DNA of 51,148 bases from Sphingomonas sp. A2-49 (GTDB taxonomy: Bacteria; Pseudomonadota; Alphaproteobacteria; Sphingomonadales; Sphingomonadaceae), in the NCBI RefSeq assembly GCF_025548555.1, contig NZ_JAJLPA010000026.1, forward strand, positions 1 to 51,148, written 5' to 3'. Within the stretch, counting starts at the first letter, position 1, and each line of letters begins with the position of its first letter. The position numbers were made by a program, and so were the translations under genes. Below, piece by piece: positions 25,960 to 34,582 of the stretch. The notes beneath the pieces were generated by a model. It was not told the DNA's origin, did not search any database, and was given only the letters and a program-made list of their open reading frames with translations.

Positions 25960-26547
25960 ATGCGCACCGCCACCATCAACCGCTCCACCGCCGAAACGCG
26001 GATCGACGTCACCGTCAACCTGGACGGGACCGGCGCCTATCGCATCCGCACCGGCATCGGCTTCCTCGACCATATGGTCGAGCAGCTCTCGCGCCACGGG
26101 CTGATCGACATCGACCTGACGGTCGAGGGCGACCTTCATATCGACGGCCACCACACGGTCGAGGATTCGGCGCTGGCGCTGGGCCAGGCGGTGGCGAAGG
26201 CGCTGGGCGACAAGCGCGGCATCCGCCGCTACGGCGACGCGCTGAGCCCAATGGACGAGACGCTGACCCGCGTCGCGCTGGACATTTCGGGCCGGCCCTG
26301 GCTGGTGTGGAAGACCGCCTTCACCGTGTCGCGGCTGGGGGAACTCGACACCGAGCTGATCGAGCACTGGTTCCACAGCTTCGCGCAGACCGCCGGCATC
26401 ACGCTGCACGTCGAGACGCTGTACGGCAGCAACAACCACCATATCGTCGAGGCCGCGTTCAAGGGGCTGGCGCGGGCGCTGCGCGCGGCGGTCGAGATCG
26501 ATCCGCGCAAGGCGGACGCGATCCCGTCGACCAAGGGCGTGCTGTGA
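25960..26547 (+). CDS. hisB: Imidazoleglycerol-phosphate dehydratase
   Basis: A 195-residue monofunctional HisB, sixth step of histidine synthesis. The two manganese-binding motifs are [14 protein letters not shown] and [17 protein letters not shown], and [14 protein letters not shown] near residue 33 is also conserved. The second ATG (25960) is chosen because GGGGCGA stands about 8 nt before it; the ATG at 25945 would add 5 residues. It starts the his run and overlaps the next start by GTGA. Confidence 0.97.
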   Translation: MRTATINRSTAETRIDVTVNLDGTGAYRIRTGIGFLDHMVEQLSRHGLIDIDLTVEGDLHIDGHHTVEDSALALGQAVAKALGDKRGIRRYGDALSPMDETLTRVALDISGRPWLVWKTAFTVSRLGELDTELIEHWFHSFAQTAGITLHVETLYGSNNHHIVEAAFKGLARALRAAVEIDPRKADAIPSTKGVL

Positions 26548-26864
26548 GCGAACCCTTCGCCCGCCCCGGCACCGCGATGTGCGTGGTGTCGCTGACCTAT
26601 GGCGCCGATCTCGACGCGATCGACGCGGCAATGGGCGCGCACGTCGCCTGGCTGGGCGCCGCCTATGCCGAGGGGCGGCTGGTCGCGTCGGGGCGCAAGC
26701 GCCCGCGCACCGGCGGCATCGTCATCGCGATCGGCAGCCGCGACGAGGTGGAGGCGCTGGTCGCCACCGATCCGTTCGTGGCGGGCGGCCTCGCCACTGC
26801 CGAGGTGGTGGCGTTCACCGCGAGCATGGCGGCGCTGCCGCTCGCCGACCTGCTGTCGTCGTGA
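26544..26864 (+). CDS. YciI family protein
   Basis: A 106-residue protein from a GTG overlapping the hisB stop. It is a YciI/YCII-type dimeric alpha-beta barrel: [38 protein letters not shown], then [22 protein letters not shown] (the DPF motif) and AEVVAFTA. The conserved His in MGAHVAWL is present. The family's function is unclear. It lies inside the histidine cluster between hisB and hisH, so it may have a housekeeping role with that pathway or only ride along. Confidence 0.85.
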   Translation: MSEPFARPGTAMCVVSLTYGADLDAIDAAMGAHVAWLGAAYAEGRLVASGRKRPRTGGIVIAIGSRDEVEALVATDPFVAGGLATAEVVAFTASMAALPLADLLSS

Positions 26865-26874
26865 GCCCACGGCC

Positions 26875-27480
26875 ATGACCATCGCGCTGATCGACTATGG
26901 CGCGGGCAACCTGCATTCGGTGGAGAACGCGCTGCGCGCCGCCGGGGCGACCGGCCTGTCCGTCACCGCCGACCCGGACGTCGTCGCGCGGGCCGACCGG
27001 ATCGTCCTGCCCGGCGTCGGCGCGTTCGGCGCCTGTGCCGCCGCGCTGCGCGGCGTGCCGGGGATGGTGGAGGCGATGGAGCGCCGCGTCCGTGCCGAGG
27101 GCGCGCCGTTCCTCGGCGTGTGCGTCGGCATGCAGCTGATGGCCGAGGCGGGCGAGGAGATGGGCGAGCATCGCGGGCTCGGCTGGGTGCGCGGCCGCGT
27201 CCGCCGGCTCGCGCCCGGCACCCCCGACGCGCGCGTGCCGCACATGGGCTGGAACGACGTCGTGCCCCGCGGCGACCATCCACTGGTGCCCGCGGGCGAG
27301 GCCTATTTCCTGCACAGCTACGCCTATGACGGCGCGGACGTCATCGCCACCACCGATCACGCCGGCCCGGTCACCGCGGCGATCGCGCGCGACACGATGC
27401 TGGGCGTGCAGTTCCACCCCGAAAAGAGCCAGCGCTACGGCCTGGCGATGCTCGAAAGGTTTCTCGCATGGCGGCCCTGA
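26875..27480 (+). CDS. hisH: Imidazole glycerol phosphate synthase subunit HisH
   Basis: A 201-residue class I glutamine amidotransferase that feeds ammonia to HisF. IALIDYGAGNLHSVENAL is the N-terminus. The triad is C83 in FLGVCVGMQLM with H181 and E183 in VQFHPEKSQ. It acts in a cytosolic heterodimer with HisF, encoded 1.3 kb downstream beyond hisA and a repeat block. Confidence 0.97.
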   Translation: MTIALIDYGAGNLHSVENALRAAGATGLSVTADPDVVARADRIVLPGVGAFGACAAALRGVPGMVEAMERRVRAEGAPFLGVCVGMQLMAEAGEEMGEHRGLGWVRGRVRRLAPGTPDARVPHMGWNDVVPRGDHPLVPAGEAYFLHSYAYDGADVIATTDHAGPVTAAIARDTMLGVQFHPEKSQRYGLAMLERFLAWRP

Positions 27481-27514
27481 GCCCGATCGTATCTTCCCGG
27501 CGCGGGGGGATGTC

Positions 27515-28252
27515 GTGAGCCTGATCGTCTTCCCCGCCATCGACCTGAAGGGCGGGCAGGTCGTCCGCCTGGCGGAGGGCGATATGGACCGCGCGACCGT
27601 CTATGGCGACGACCCCGCGCATCAGGCGACGCTGTTCGCCGACGCGGGCGCGCGGCATCTGCACGTCGTCGACCTCGATGGCGCCTTCGCGGGCGAATCG
27701 GTCAACGGCGACGCGGTACGCGCGATCGTCGAGCGGTTTCCCGGCCACGTCCAGCTGGGCGGCGGCATCCGCAACCGCGACAGCGTCGAACGCTGGTTCG
27801 ACCTCGGCGTGTCGCGCGTCGTCATCGGCACCGCGGCGCTGGAGGATCCCGAATTCGTCCGCGGCGCGGCGCGCGACTTTCCGGGCGGCGTCGTCGTCGC
27901 GGTCGATGCGCGCGACGGCATGGTCGCGACCAAGGGCTGGGCCGAGGTATCGACCACCAGCGTCGTCGACCTTGCCCGCCGGTTCGAGGATGCGGGCGTC
28001 GCCGCGCTGCTGTTCACCGACGTCGGCCGCGACGGCCTGCTGAAGGGCTGCAACGTCGAGGCGACGGTCGACCTGGCGCGGGCGGTGTCGATCCCGGTGA
28101 TCGCCAGCGGCGGGGTAAAGGGCATCGCCGAGATCCACGTGCTGGCGCTCCACGTCCGCGACGGGGTGGAGGGCGTCATCACCGGCCGGGCGCTGTACGA
28201 CGGCCGCCTCGACCTCGCCGCGGCGCTGGAAGTAGCGCGGGCGGCGGCATGA
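27515..28252 (+). CDS. hisA: ProFAR isomerase HisA
   Basis: A 245-residue (beta/alpha)8-barrel isomerase of histidine synthesis. The acid/base aspartates lie in VFPAIDLKGG (D10) and LFTDVGRDG (second half), with phosphate-binding loops GGGIRNRDSVERW and VIASGGVKG. Translation starts at GTG 27515 (MSLIVFPAIDL), 35 bp after hisH. It is followed not by hisF directly but by a 499-bp repeat block. Confidence 0.97.
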   Translation: MSLIVFPAIDLKGGQVVRLAEGDMDRATVYGDDPAHQATLFADAGARHLHVVDLDGAFAGESVNGDAVRAIVERFPGHVQLGGGIRNRDSVERWFDLGVSRVVIGTAALEDPEFVRGAARDFPGGVVVAVDARDGMVATKGWAEVSTTSVVDLARRFEDAGVAALLFTDVGRDGLLKGCNVEATVDLARAVSIPVIASGGVKGIAEIHVLALHVRDGVEGVITGRALYDGRLDLAAALEVARAAA

Positions 28253-28751
28253 GGTTCGCGCGATGGCGCGACGGCGCGACGAGCGGGTTTTGGCGCGCAG
28301 AGGCGCGGAGGACGCAGAGGGTATCCGACCAGCGCGCAGCGCCGTCATCATGGCCGGATCGCGGATCGGCACGTGACCAGTGGCGCGGCCGGTTTTCGCC
28401 GGAAACCTCTGCGCCCTCCGCGCCTCTGCGCGCAACTATCCGACGGCGCCCTCGACGCTCGTCTCGCCCTTGCAACGGTGTTCCATGCGGCGCCCGCGAA
28501 GGCATGATGTTCGCGCAAAGGTGCGAAGGCGCGAAGAGCGGGTTTTGGCGCGCAGAGGCGCGGAGGACGCAGAGGGAGCGCACTCTGCGCGCAGCGCCGT
28601 CATCCTCCCCTGATCGCGGATCGGCGAGTGACCGCCAGCGCGGCCGGTTTCGACCGGGGGCCCCTGCGTCCTCCGCGCCTCTGCGCGCCGAAATCCTTCT
28701 TCCCCGCGTCTCCGCGCCTCCGTGTGCGACCCCCGTCTCCGGGCCGAAAAC
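28253..28751. repeat. Duplicated palindromic elements between hisA and hisF
   Basis: The gap holds two related elements with long terminal inverted repeats: 28293-28433 (28-bp arms, one mismatch) and 28547-28689 (26-bp arms, perfect). Their interiors also match, sharing GCGCGCAGCGCCGTCATC and GATCGCGGATCGGC, so one is a copy of the other about 254 bp away. A further half-arm lies near 28705. No gene is seen. The block interrupts hisA-hisF, which are usually adjacent, and may form strong RNA hairpins within the operon. Confidence 0.78.
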
Positions 28752-29522
28752 ATGACAGTCCGGGCCCGCGTGATCCCCTGCCTCGACGTCGCCAACGGCC
28801 GCGTCGTGAAGGGCGTCAACTTCGTCGAACTGCGCGATGCCGGCGATCCGGTCGAGCAGGCGCGCGCCTATGACGCGGCGGGAGCGGACGAGCTCTGCTT
28901 CCTCGACATCACCGCATCGCACGAGGACCGCGGCACGATCCTCGACGTCGTGCGGCGGACCGCGGCGGTGTGCTTCATGCCGCTGACCGTCGGCGGCGGG
29001 GTGCGCAGCGCCGACGACGCGCGCGCGCTGCTGCTCGCGGGCGCGGACAAGGTCGCCGTCAATTCGGCCGCCGTCACCCGGCCGGAGGTGGTCGGCGACA
29101 TCGCCGCACGTTTCGGCAGCCAGTGCTGCGTCGCATCGGTCGACGCGCGGCGCAGCGGCGATGGGTGGGAGGTGTTCACCCACGGCGGCCGCCGCCCGAC
29201 CGGGATCGACGCGGTCGCGCACGCGGTCCGCCTCGCCGAGCTGGGCGCGGGCGAATTGCTCGTCACCTCGATGGACCGCGACGGCACGCGCAGCGGCTAC
29301 GACCTCGACCTGATCCGCGCGATCGCGGAGCGGGTGCCCGTGCCGGTGGTCGCGAGCGGGGGCGTCGGCGGGCTCGACGACCTCGTCGCCGGCATCCGCG
29401 ACGGGCATGCGAGCGCGGTCCTCGCCGCCTCGATCTTCCACTTCGGCGAGGCGAGCGTCGCCGATGCGCATGCCGCGCTGGCGGCGGCGGGGATACCGGT
29501 CCGGCGACCGGTCGCGGCTTAG
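28752..29522 (+). CDS. hisF: Imidazole glycerol phosphate synthase subunit HisF
   Basis: A 256-residue barrel that cyclises PRFAR with ammonia from HisH. The catalytic D12 is in [19 protein letters not shown], the second Asp in [10 protein letters not shown], and [10 protein letters not shown] and VVASGGVGG bind phosphate. The ATG at 28752 gives the usual N-terminus. It lies immediately after the duplicated repeat elements and may need its own promoter or read-through. Confidence 0.97.
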   Translation: MTVRARVIPCLDVANGRVVKGVNFVELRDAGDPVEQARAYDAAGADELCFLDITASHEDRGTILDVVRRTAAVCFMPLTVGGGVRSADDARALLLAGADKVAVNSAAVTRPEVVGDIAARFGSQCCVASVDARRSGDGWEVFTHGGRRPTGIDAVAHAVRLAELGAGELLVTSMDRDGTRSGYDLDLIRAIAERVPVPVVASGGVGGLDDLVAGIRDGHASAVLAASIFHFGEASVADAHAALAAAGIPVRRPVAA

Positions 29523-29560
29523 CGCTTCGGCAACCCCCGCCGGGCTAGACCGCGGGCGCC

Positions 29561-29947
29561 ATGTACGCGATCGAATTCGACCACGCCCTCAACCTCGTCG
29601 ACATCCGCTGGACCGGGCTGTTCGACGAACCGACCGTCGCCGCCTATGCCGACGAACTGCTCCGCCGCTTCCGCACCGAGGGGTTCCGGCCCGGCTATCG
29701 CCTGTCGATGGACATGAGCGGCTGTACGGTGCAGCCGGCGATCGCCGCCGCCGCGATCCACGCCCGGCTCGGCACCTTCCCGCGGGCGAGCCGCATCGCC
29801 ATCGTCACCGCCAGCGCGATCACGCGGATGCAGGTGCGCCGGTTCATGACCCAGCCGTACCTGCGCCTCTTCGATTCGGCCGTCGACGCCCGCCGCTGGC
29901 TGGTATGCGACGATATCGGGGAACGCGACGAGGAACGGGCGGCATGA
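29561..29947 (+). CDS. Unknown cytosolic protein, SpoIIAA/STAS-like
   Basis: A 128-residue protein with an alternating strand/helix pattern resembling the SpoIIAA-like/STAS fold: YAIEFDHALNLVDIRWTGLF, then YADELLRRFRTEGF, a MDMSGCTVQPA strand-turn, and SRIAIVTASAITRMQVRRFM. It has no signal peptide. I do not recognise a functional assignment. It is inserted between hisF and hisE and overlaps the following 59-residue gene by 4 nt. Confidence 0.65.
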   Translation: MYAIEFDHALNLVDIRWTGLFDEPTVAAYADELLRRFRTEGFRPGYRLSMDMSGCTVQPAIAAAAIHARLGTFPRASRIAIVTASAITRMQVRRFMTQPYLRLFDSAVDARRWLVCDDIGERDEERAA

Positions 29948-30123
29948 TCGTCGTGCACGCCGGCAGCGTCGCGGGCGGGCACAGCGGCGTCGTGCATCGC
30001 CGCACCGGGCCGGAGGCCTCGGACTTCGCGCTGTTCATCGTCGCTGGGGTAGCCCTCTGGATCGTCCGCCGCGCGCTGCGCCGGCGCTTCGCGCGGACCG
30101 GTGAAATGTCCGCGGAGGATTGA
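29944..30123 (+). CDS. 59-residue single-helix membrane protein, unknown
   Basis: A short gene starting ATGA-overlapped with the previous stop. The protein has a polar N-terminus (VHAGSVAGGHSGVVHRRTGP), one hydrophobic helix (DFALFIVAGVALWIVRRAL) and a basic end, giving a likely inner-membrane anchor with an inside-positive tail. No family is recognised. Together with the preceding gene it forms a coupled pair of unknowns between hisF and hisE. Confidence 0.6.
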   Translation: MIVVHAGSVAGGHSGVVHRRTGPEASDFALFIVAGVALWIVRRALRRRFARTGEMSAED

Positions 30124-30155
30124 CCCCTCCCCCGCTCCCGCGCCAAGCGGGGGCC

Positions 30156-30464
30156 ATGGACCCGCTCGACCGCCTGGAAGCCACGATCCGCGCCCGCCGC
30201 GCCGCCGCCGATGCCGGCGATTCCTACGTCGCCAGCCTGTTCGCGAAGGGACGCCCCAAGATCGCGCAGAAGGTCGGCGAGGAAGCGACCGAGACGGTGA
30301 TCGCCGCACTCGCCGCGCCCGACACGCTGGCGTCGGAGGCCGCCGACCTCGTCTTCCACCTGCTGGTGCTGCTCGCCGATGCCGGGCTGGGGCTGGACGA
30401 CGTCCGCGCCGAGCTCGCCCGGCGCGAGGGCGTGTCGGGCCACGCCGAAAAAGCCTCCCGCTGA
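30156..30464 (+). CDS. hisE: Phosphoribosyl-ATP pyrophosphatase
   Basis: A 102-residue HisE of the MazG-like all-alpha NTP pyrophosphatase fold, second step of histidine synthesis. Typical parts are DPLDRLEATIRARR, SYVASLFAKGRPKIAQKVGEEATE (metal-binding EEATE) and SEAADLVFHLLVLLADAG. The ATG at 30156 gives the standard start. HisI is not adjacent. It is followed 11 bp later by a HIT gene, a common alphaproteobacterial order. Confidence 0.95.
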   Translation: MDPLDRLEATIRARRAAADAGDSYVASLFAKGRPKIAQKVGEEATETVIAALAAPDTLASEAADLVFHLLVLLADAGLGLDDVRAELARREGVSGHAEKASR

Positions 30465-30475
30465 AAGGACGTCCG

Positions 30476-30856
30476 ATGCCGATCGATGCGACGCTGCCCT
30501 ACGACGACCAGAACGTCTTCGCGAAGATCCTGCGCGGCGAAATCCCGTCGCGGCGCGTCTACGAGGACGAGCACGCGGTCGCCTTCCACGACATCGCGCC
30601 GGTCGCGCCGGTGCATATCCTGGTCGTGCCGCGCGGCGCCTACGTCTCCTGGGACGATTTCGGCGAACGCGCGTCGGAGGCGGAGATCGCCGGGTTCGTG
30701 CGCGCGGTCGGCCGGGTCGCGCGCGACCACGGACTGGTCGCGCCGGGATATCGCCTGCTCGCCAACATCGGCGGCGACGGCGGGCAGGAAGTGCCGCACC
30801 TGCACGTCCATCTGTTCGGCGGGCGGCCGCTGGGGCCGATGCTGGCGACGGCGTGA
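30476..30856 (+). CDS. HIT family nucleotide-binding protein
   Basis: A 126-residue histidine-triad protein of the HINT type, which hydrolyses purine nucleoside phosphoramidates. The triad is VPHLHVHLFGG (H108, H110, H112), and NVFAKILRGEIPSRRVYEDE at the N-terminus is the signature of the group. It is cotranscribed with hisE. The physiological substrate is unknown. Confidence 0.94.
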   Translation: MPIDATLPYDDQNVFAKILRGEIPSRRVYEDEHAVAFHDIAPVAPVHILVVPRGAYVSWDDFGERASEAEIAGFVRAVGRVARDHGLVAPGYRLLANIGGDGGQEVPHLHVHLFGGRPLGPMLATA

Positions 30857-30980
30857 CGCCCCGCCGCCGCGGCCCGAACCACGATAGGGGATTGCGCCTG
30901 CCCCAATAGCGGTTAGCATCGCGCGCTTCACCATGCGGCGGCGCGTTCAAGGACCGTCCGTATCTGGGGGGATACGCTAC

Positions 30981-32516
30981 ATGATATTCGGGCGCGTCAA
31001 GTCACTCGACGCCATTCTCGCCACGGCCGAAAAACGCGGCCTGCACCGTTCGCTCGGTGCGTTCCAATTGACCATGCTCGGAATCGGCGCCGTCATCGGC
31101 ACCGGCATCTTCGTCCTCACCTCCGAAGCCGCGCAGAAGGCGGGGCCGGGCATGATGATATCGTTCATCATCGCCGGTTTCGTCTGCGCGGTCGCGGCGC
31201 TCTGCTATTCCGAACTCGCCTCGATGGTGCCGGTCGCCGGCTCCGCCTACACCTATACCTATGCCGTGATGGGCGAACTGCTCGCCTGGATGGTCGGCTG
31301 GGCGCTGATCCTCGAATATGCCGTCGGCGCCTCCGCGGTCGCGGTCGGCTGGTCGGGCTATATGGTCGGGCAGCTGCGCAACCTGCTCGGGGTCGAGGTG
31401 CCGATGGAATGGGTCAACGGCCCGTCGGCCGGCGGCTACATCAACCTGCCGGCGGTCATCATCTCCGGCCTCGTCACCTGGCTGCTGGTGATCGGCACGA
31501 CCGAAAGCGCGCGGGTCAACGCGATCCTCGTCTGCATCAAGGTCGCCGCGCTGACGCTGTTCATCGCGCTGTCGCTGCCGGTCATGAACATGGACCATTT
31601 CGAACCACTGATGCCGACCGGCTTTTCGGGCGTCGCCGGCGCCGCGGCGTCGATCTTCTTCGCCTATGTCGGCTTCGATGCGGTGTCCACCGCCGCGGAG
31701 GAGACCAAGAACCCGCAGCGCAACGTGCCGATCGGCCTGATCGCGAGCCTGGGCTTCTGCACGATCTTCTACCTGCTCGTCTCGGCGGGTGCGATCGGCT
31801 CGCCGCTCGGCGCGCAGCCGGTCCGCGATGCCGCGGGCACGCTGCTGTCGCCGGGTACGTCGGAACTCGCCGACCGCTGCCGTGCGATCGTCGCCGGTGG
31901 CGCGCTCGAGCCGCTGTCGTGCTCGCGCGAGGCGCTGGCGCACGTGCTGCGCACGATCGGCTGGGTGCAGATCGGCAATCTGATCGGCCTCGCCGCGACG
32001 CTGGCGTTGCCGTCGGTCGTGCTGATGATGATGTTCGGCCAGACGCGCGTGTTCTTCACCATGGCCCGCGACGGCCTGCTGCCGACCAAGCTCGCCTCGA
32101 TCCACCCGAAGTATCGCACGCCGCATGTCGTGACGATCGTCACCGGCATCGCCACCACGCTCGCCGCGGCGTTCCTGCCGGTCGGCAAGCTCGCCGATTA
32201 TTCCAATTCGGGAACGCTGTTCGCCTTCCTGATGGTGGCGATTTCGGTGCTGGTGCTGCGCAAGGTCGATCCGGACCGCAAGCGGCCGTTCCGCACGCCG
32301 TTCATCTGGTTCGTCGCACCCGCGGCGATCCTGGGGTGCCTGTACCTCTATTTCTCGCTGCCGCTGCTGGCGATCCTGGTCCTGCCGGGCTGGGGCCTGA
32401 TCGGCCTGCTGATCTACTTCGGCTATAGCCGCAGCCGGTCATACGTCGGTCGCGGCATCAGCGACGTGGTCGACGACCCCGCCATGCAGCCGGAAGTGTC
32501 GAAGCCGCTGAATTGA
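30981..32516 (+). CDS. APC superfamily amino acid permease (cationic amino acid type)
   Basis: A 511-residue integral membrane transporter with about 12 helices. MLGIGAVIGTGIFVLTSEAA near the N-terminus is the helix 1 GIGxGIF motif; LCYSELASMVPVAGSAYTYTY and FFAYVGFDAVSTAAEETKNP are typical of the CAT/YfnA group that imports basic or small amino acids. The ATG at 30981 (MIFGRVKSLDAIL) follows a GGGGGG ribosome-binding site; the upstream ATG at 30933 is unlikely. The ligand is not determined. A terminator follows. Confidence 0.92.
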   Translation: MIFGRVKSLDAILATAEKRGLHRSLGAFQLTMLGIGAVIGTGIFVLTSEAAQKAGPGMMISFIIAGFVCAVAALCYSELASMVPVAGSAYTYTYAVMGELLAWMVGWALILEYAVGASAVAVGWSGYMVGQLRNLLGVEVPMEWVNGPSAGGYINLPAVIISGLVTWLLVIGTTESARVNAILVCIKVAALTLFIALSLPVMNMDHFEPLMPTGFSGVAGAAASIFFAYVGFDAVSTAAEETKNPQRNVPIGLIASLGFCTIFYLLVSAGAIGSPLGAQPVRDAAGTLLSPGTSELADRCRAIVAGGALEPLSCSREALAHVLRTIGWVQIGNLIGLAATLALPSVVLMMMFGQTRVFFTMARDGLLPTKLASIHPKYRTPHVVTIVTGIATTLAAAFLPVGKLADYSNSGTLFAFLMVAISVLVLRKVDPDRKRPFRTPFIWFVAPAAILGCLYLYFSLPLLAILVLPGWGLIGLLIYFGYSRSRSYVGRGISDVVDDPAMQPEVSKPLN

Positions 32517-32535
32517 GGTTCGGTTGGCGAATGTG

Positions 32536-32569
32536 AAGGGGCCGGTGGAGCGATCCCCCGGCCCTTTTT
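32536..32569 (+). terminator. Rho-independent terminator after the permease gene
   Basis: GGGCCGG (32539-32545) pairs with CCGGCCC (32558-32564), extended by AAG/CTT, and TTTTT follows. It lies 20 bp after the permease stop. Confidence 0.82.
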
Positions 32570-32591
32570 CGATTCACGCGAAGACGTTCGG

Positions 32592-32719
32592 TTCACGCGA
32601 AGACGCGAAGACGCGAAGGGGGGGGCACCCGGGCCGCAGGCCCCGCCTCCATTAGCGATGAAAGGGCGTCAGCTTCTCGCCGGGCGCGCGCTCTTCGCGT
32701 CTTCGCGCCTTCGCGCGAA
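32592..32719. repeat. Palindromic element with 27-bp arms made of ACGCGAAG repeats
   Basis: The left arm (32592-32618) contains three tandem copies of an ACGCGAAG unit; the right arm (32693-32719) is its reverse complement with two mismatches. The 74-bp interior has no gene. It is the same architecture as the elements at 14481, 28293 and 28547 but with GAAG in place of GGAG, so it may be a subfamily. Confidence 0.75.
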
Positions 32720-32760
32720 CTATCCCGCCGCCCTCTCCAGCATGACGGATGCGCCGTCCT

Positions 32761-32785
32761 CTCCCTCTCCCGCCGGGAGAGGGAG
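32761..32785. repeat. Perfect CTCCCTCTCCCG palindrome
   Basis: CTCCCTCTCCCG-C-CGGGAGAGGGAG is a perfect palindrome 8 bp beyond the 3' end of the PfkB kinase gene. It shares its core with 16636-16656. It may protect the 3' end of the minus-strand transcript or act as a terminator without a T-run. Confidence 0.7.
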
Positions 32786-32792
32786 GCATGGG

Positions 32793-33803
32793 TCACAGCT
32801 TGGTGGCGACCAGCGCCTTGAGGTCGACGTTGGGGCGGGCGCCGAAGTGGCTGATGATCTCCGCCGCGCAGATCGCGCCGAGCTTCAGCGACTGTTCCAG
32901 CGTCTTGCCCTGCGCCTGGCCGTGCAGGAACCCCGCCGCGAACAGGTCGCCCGCGCCGGTGGTGTCGACCACCTGCGCGATCGGTTCGGCCGCCACCTCG
33001 GCGCGGGACCCGTGCTGGATCGCGCACGCGCCCGCCGGGCCGCGCGTCACCACCAGCGTCGGCACCAGCGCCGCCAGCTTCGCGACCGCCGCGTCGAAAT
33101 CCTCGGTTTCGGCGAGCGCGGTCAGCTCGTTCTCGTTGGCGAACAGGATGTCGATCAGGCCGTCGGCGATCAGGTTCCGGAAGTCGCCGCCGTGGCGACC
33201 GATGCAGAATACGTCGGACAGGGTGAAGGCGACCCGGCGCCCGGCCTTGCGCGCCGCCTCGATCGCCGCACGCATCGCAGCCCGCGGCTCCTCGGGATCC
33301 CACAGATAGCCTTCGAGATACAGGATCGCCGCATCCTCGATCACCGACAGGTCCAGCGCCGCCGCCGGCAGGAACTGCGACGCGCCGAGATAGGTGTTCA
33401 TCGTCCGCTGCCCGTCGGGCGTGACGAAGATCAGGCAGCGCGCGGTGGTCGGCTGGCCGGGACGCGCCGCGGTGGCGAAATCGACGCCGGCGGCGCGGAT
33501 GTCGTGCGCGAACACGTCGCCGAGCTGGTCGTCGGCGACCTGGCCGATGAAGGCGGTGCGGCCGCCGAGTGCGGCGATGCCGGCGACGGTGTTGGCGGCG
33601 GACCCGCCCGACACCTCGCGCCCCGGGCCCATCTTGGCATAGAGCGCGTCGGCATCCTCGGGCGAGAACATCAGCTGCATCGACCCCTTGGCGACGCCGA
33701 TCGAATCGATGAAGGCGTCGTCGGCCTGCGAGAGCACGTCGACGATCGCGTTGCCGATCGCGACCACGTCAAATTTGGGCTGGGACAAGGGCGGAAGCTC
33801 CAA
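32793..33803 (-). CDS. PfkB family sugar/adenosine kinase
   Basis: A 336-residue ribokinase-type kinase close to bacterial adenosine kinases. GGSAANTVAGIAALGGRTAFIGQV (about residue 65) is the N-terminal PfkB signature, and VDTTGAGDLFAAGFLHG (about 285-300) holds the catalytic Asp and anion hole. Similar sphingomonad and rhizobial proteins are annotated as adenosine kinases, which convert adenosine to AMP. The nucleoside specificity is an inference. It is read from the minus strand towards the palindrome at 32761. Confidence 0.87.
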   Translation of the reverse strand: MELPPLSQPKFDVVAIGNAIVDVLSQADDAFIDSIGVAKGSMQLMFSPEDADALYAKMGPGREVSGGSAANTVAGIAALGGRTAFIGQVADDQLGDVFAHDIRAAGVDFATAARPGQPTTARCLIFVTPDGQRTMNTYLGASQFLPAAALDLSVIEDAAILYLEGYLWDPEEPRAAMRAAIEAARKAGRRVAFTLSDVFCIGRHGGDFRNLIADGLIDILFANENELTALAETEDFDAAVAKLAALVPTLVVTRGPAGACAIQHGSRAEVAAEPIAQVVDTTGAGDLFAAGFLHGQAQGKTLEQSLKLGAICAAEIISHFGARPNVDLKALVATKL

Positions 33804-33892
33804 GAAAACAAACGCCGTCCCTAGAGGCGCGGCGACGGCGGCGCAACGTGCCGGCGGTTGACGGCGGCCGCCGCCGGGGCCACCGCGGCACG

Positions 33893-34582
33893 ATGCTGCG
33901 CGCCTTCGTCCTGACCATCGGCCAGCTCGGCGACCGGACGGTGCTGGGCGTGCTGGTCAAGTCGTTGCTGGCGACGCTCGCGGTGTTCGGCGCGCTGGGG
34001 TTCGGCCTCTATCTCGGCCTGCGGTCGATGGCGGATACCTGGATCGGGCCGGACCATGCCGGCGGGCTCGCCGGCGCCGCGGCGGTCGTGCTGCTGGCGC
34101 TGGGCGCATGGCTGCTGTTCCGCGTCGTCGCCATCGCGGTCGTCGGCCTGTTCGCGGACGAGATCGTCGCCGCGGTCGAGGCACGCCATTATCCCGCCGC
34201 GCATGCCGTCGCGCGCCCGGTCGGGCCGTTGCGCTCGGCGCGGATGGGGCTCGCCTCCGCGGGCCGCGCCTTGCTGGTCAACCTGCTGATGCTCCCCGTC
34301 TATCTGGCGCTGCTGGTCACCGGCATCGGGCCGGCGGTCGCCTTTTTTCTCGTCAACGCCTGGCTGCTCGGCCGCGACCTCGGCGAGATGGTCGCCAGCC
34401 GCCACATGGACGATGCGACGATGCGGGGCTGGCGCAAGGCGACGCGGGGGCGGCGCATGGCGCTGGGGCTTGTCGGCACCGGGCTGTTCGTGGTTCCGCT
34501 CGTCAACCTGCTGGCGCCGATCGTCGGGGCGGGCATGGCGACGCACCTGTTCCACGCGTCGACGGGGGGAAAGCGCGCGTGA
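33893..34582 (+). CDS. EI24/CysZ-like integral membrane protein
   Basis: A 229-residue protein of the EI24 domain family (CysZ-like in bacteria). It has about five hydrophobic helices, for example SLLATLAVFGALGFGLYLGL and AAAVVLLALGAWLLFRVVAI. The C-terminal hairpin (FVVPLVNLLAPIVGAGMATH) and the FFLVNAWLLGRDLGEM motif are conserved in the family. CysZ is a sulfate channel; whether this one carries sulfate is unknown. The start is ATG 33893. Its stop overlaps the lipoprotein start downstream (GTGA). Confidence 0.85.
   Translation: MLRAFVLTIGQLGDRTVLGVLVKSLLATLAVFGALGFGLYLGLRSMADTWIGPDHAGGLAGAAAVVLLALGAWLLFRVVAIAVVGLFADEIVAAVEARHYPAAHAVARPVGPLRSARMGLASAGRALLVNLLMLPVYLALLVTGIGPAVAFFLVNAWLLGRDLGEMVASRHMDDATMRGWRKATRGRRMALGLVGTGLFVVPLVNLLAPIVGAGMATHLFHASTGGKRA

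Noticed and set aside
28249..28755. A 168-codon open frame between hisA and hisF
   Set aside because: It reads through the two inverted-repeat elements and has repeated peptides from the arms (RRTQR, SAPLRA). No ribosome-binding site or family match is seen.
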